Shown here: in pieces, positions 21,146 to 22,710 of the stretch
Numbering within the stretch: the stretch's first letter is position 1
How the letters are laid out: each line of letters opens with the position of its first letter
Origin: CAYNLX01 sp964441535
Lineage (GTDB): Bacteria > Bacillota_I > Bacilli_A > RF39 > UBA660
Direction of reading: 5' to 3'
DNA length: 22,710 nt
Assembly: GCA_964441535.1 (NCBI GenBank)
Contig: CAYTXQ010000008.1
Location: 1 to 22,710, forward strand
Position numbers and translations under genes: made by a program
Notes under the pieces: generated by a model
The model's input: the letters and a program-made list of their open reading frames with translations, nothing else
Databases searched by the model: none
Told to the model about the DNA's origin: nothing

Positions 21146-22710
21146 TTATTTCCCCCATTCAATTTGAACACCCGCTCCGATGCCAAATTCTACTGATGGT
21201 AAGGTGTCACTTTTATAATCAATCGGACCATTTGTTAAAAATACACTAGCCTTATTTACACCTTCAATATCTCCGGTATATAGTATTATAGGTCTTTCAC
21301 CAACTACTTCAATACTTGTACTTTCATCATCATTTAAACTATTTACAATCTCTTCATCATCTATTTGTACTTGTCTATAACCTGCTACAACATTATCTTT
21401 ATATAATATAACTTGTAAATAAGCATCAAATATTTCACTGTTGTGTGATTGATTGTTGTAGAGATATGCTTTATTTATAACATATCCTGCTTTTAAAGCT
21501 TTAGTTTCACCATCAATAGCCAACATAATAGCTGTTCTTATTATATTAACTTTTCTTGTTACAGTACTATTATCCAACATTTCTATTGTTAAAATCACTG
21601 GAGTAACTGTTTCTACACTTAAATCTGGTAATGAAATAATAGCACCACCATCATTATCATAATTAACAGAAGTACCACCTACTACATTTTTAATACCTTT
21701 AACCTTAGGACCTGATGCAATAAGTGTAGTTTCCATATTTCCAAAAAATATTGATACATCTCCAGTTTCACTATTAGTTAATATTACCTGATCAACAGTT
21801 GATGTTCCATAACTATAACTCATAGCTAAAGGAGCCGATGCTTCAATATTTATTAAATCTTCATGAATTAAATTAACAACTAAATTTAAATCTTCATTTG
21901 TTAAATGAATTCCTACTTTTCCATAATTTTTAAAATCTTCAGATACTATTATATGCTTGCCATCTTCACTACCTGAAACTGTATTGTTAACTTGCTCTCT
22001 ATTAGCAATACCTTGTATATTTAAATCATATTCTCTTTCAGTATCTGGATCGCACACATTTATTCCGTCATCTGGAACAATTTTTCCATCAACTTCACAT
22101 ACTTTTGCTTTAAAAGATACTGTTCCATCAGTCCAGTCATCTGGAAGTAATATATCACCTAATTCATTACTTTCAACAGGATCTTCTACACTATTAAAAT
22201 ATGCAACTATAGGATAATTAACCATGGATAGCAAAGGTCCATCTCCAGGACCAGGACCATTATTTATCATCTGAAAATTAAAAGACACTATAATATCATC
22301 ACCTGAAGTAACTGATACACATGGTGTTGTACCGCCACCTGGCATTAAATAATGACTTTCTCCAACATCATAACTACTAGCTTCATATCCAGCTTCATAA
22401 GTTATATTAAAACATACTGAATAATTATTGACAAATTCTGGTAAAAGTACTTTATTTTCATCATGAGTCAACACATCCTCTCCAATTTTAGCTAAAACTT
22501 TACCCATTAAAGTCTCCCCATCTTTATATTCAATATAATCTTCATTAGCTGTTCCACCTTTAAGTGTTAATTTTTGAGATGTACCTTCTGCAAGTATAGT
22601 CATAATATTACCAAAACCAATCGTTGAAAGACTAACACATAAAACTGTAAATAACACTAAAACTTTTTTGCTAAATTTGCTTAATTTAATTAGATTATTC
22701 TTTAATTTTT
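21146..22710 (-). CDS. Large secreted protein of unknown function (5' end outside window)
   Basis: The frame is open from the right edge to the TAA at 21148-21146, about 520 residues. A GTG at 22657 would begin inside the hydrophobic part of the signal peptide; the frame continues upstream as KNNLIKLSKFSKKVLVLF, a normal basic signal-peptide start, so the true start lies beyond the window. After the signal (ending near TILAEG) the mature protein is acidic, Asn/Asp/Ser/Thr-rich and beta-rich, with two likely disulfide pairs (NYSVCFNI with TTPCVSV; KVCEVDG with INVCDPD) and a Gly/Pro linker (NNGPGPGDGP). It ends VEFGIGAGVQIEWGK with no sorting signal or membrane anchor, so it is either released or held by the anchored partner encoded directly downstream. 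No family is recognised. Confidence 0.85.
   Translation of the reverse strand, partial: KLKNNLIKLSKFSKKVLVLFTVLCVSLSTIGFGNIMTILAEGTSQKLTLKGGTANEDYIEYKDGETLMGKVLAKIGEDVLTHDENKVLLPEFVNNYSVCFNITYEAGYEASSYDVGESHYLMPGGGTTPCVSVTSGDDIIVSFNFQMINNGPGPGDGPLLSMVNYPIVAYFNSVEDPVESNELGDILLPDDWTDGTVSFKAKVCEVDGKIVPDDGINVCDPDTEREYDLNIQGIANREQVNNTVSGSEDGKHIIVSEDFKNYGKVGIHLTNEDLNLVVNLIHEDLINIEASAPLAMSYSYGTSTVDQVILTNSETGDVSIFFGNMETTLIASGPKVKGIKNVVGGTSVNYDNDGGAIISLPDLSVETVTPVILTIEMLDNSTVTRKVNIIRTAIMLAIDGETKALKAGYVINKAYLYNNQSHNSEIFDAYLQVILYKDNVVAGYRQVQIDDEEIVNSLNDDESTSIEVVGERPIILYTGDIEGVNKASVFLTNGPIDYKSDTLPSVEFGIGAGVQIEWGK

Noticed and set aside
22640..22710. GTG at 22657 as start of the large secreted protein
   Set aside because: It would delete the basic start of the signal peptide. 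The frame stays open to the window edge with a proper KLSKFSKKVLVL signal start, so the real start is outside.

Overview
The window is very AT-rich DNA (my impression, not computed). Coding is dense, Shine-Dalgarno sites look like GGAGG or GGTGAT, and all tRNA genes encode CCA. TGA is used as a stop and tryptophan is TGG, so this is the standard bacterial code and not the Mycoplasma code. SpoIVA, a SpoVIF-like protein, T-box leaders and a class B sortase point to a spore-forming, low-GC Gram-positive Bacillota. The archaeal-type ProRS and AspRS and the general style fit uncultured gut lineages near Bacilli/Mollicutes (RF39-like). That placement is an inference.

Layout. 1-2624 (minus): a redox/sulfur operon of an unknown protein, a NifS/IscS-type cysteine desulfurase, a small CPGC thioredoxin and a thioredoxin-CcdA/DsbD membrane protein cut by the left edge. 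The last three genes overlap by ATGA. 2739-4564: mscL converging on proS. 4603-5656: two broken genes, a frameshifted lipoprotein and a RhuM remnant. 5779-6107: tRNA-Arg(ACG) and tRNA-Pro(TGG). 6155-9140: an asnS-aspS operon behind a T-box whose apparent specifier is GAC (Asp). 9146-9817: a coiled-coil membrane protein. 9941-11419: a DUF1846 protein. 11448-13228: a zinc-ribbon protein, tRNA-Arg(CCT), an HD phosphohydrolase and a glycerophosphodiester phosphodiesterase. 13236-15164: T-box (specifier GAA) plus gltX.

15187-16202 holds two unknown genes, followed by a YdcZ-type DMT permease. 16854-17521 is a divergent tRNA island: Ser(TGA)-fMet(CAT)-Asp(GTC)-Phe(GAA) on minus and Leu(TAA) on plus. 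Its leaders carry strong sigma-A promoters, and the Leu transcript starts with competing hairpins. 17538-19773 holds a small membrane protein, spoIVA and spoVIF, the last two with recognisable sigma-E-like and sigma-K-like promoters. 19793-22710 is a cell-surface module: a class B sortase converging on an operon that encodes a large secreted protein (cut by the right edge) and a small NPQTY-anchored surface protein.

Themes. Translation dominates (four aminoacyl-tRNA synthetases, eight tRNAs, two T-boxes). Convergent neighbours share bidirectional terminators that overlap their stop codons. I found no CRISPR array, insertion sequence or phage module. The most interesting items are the sortase/NPQTY pair with Lys where sortases have catalytic Arg, the Asp-reading T-box in front of asnS, the sigma-E promoter sitting inside a terminator, and the hairpin leader of tRNA-Leu.
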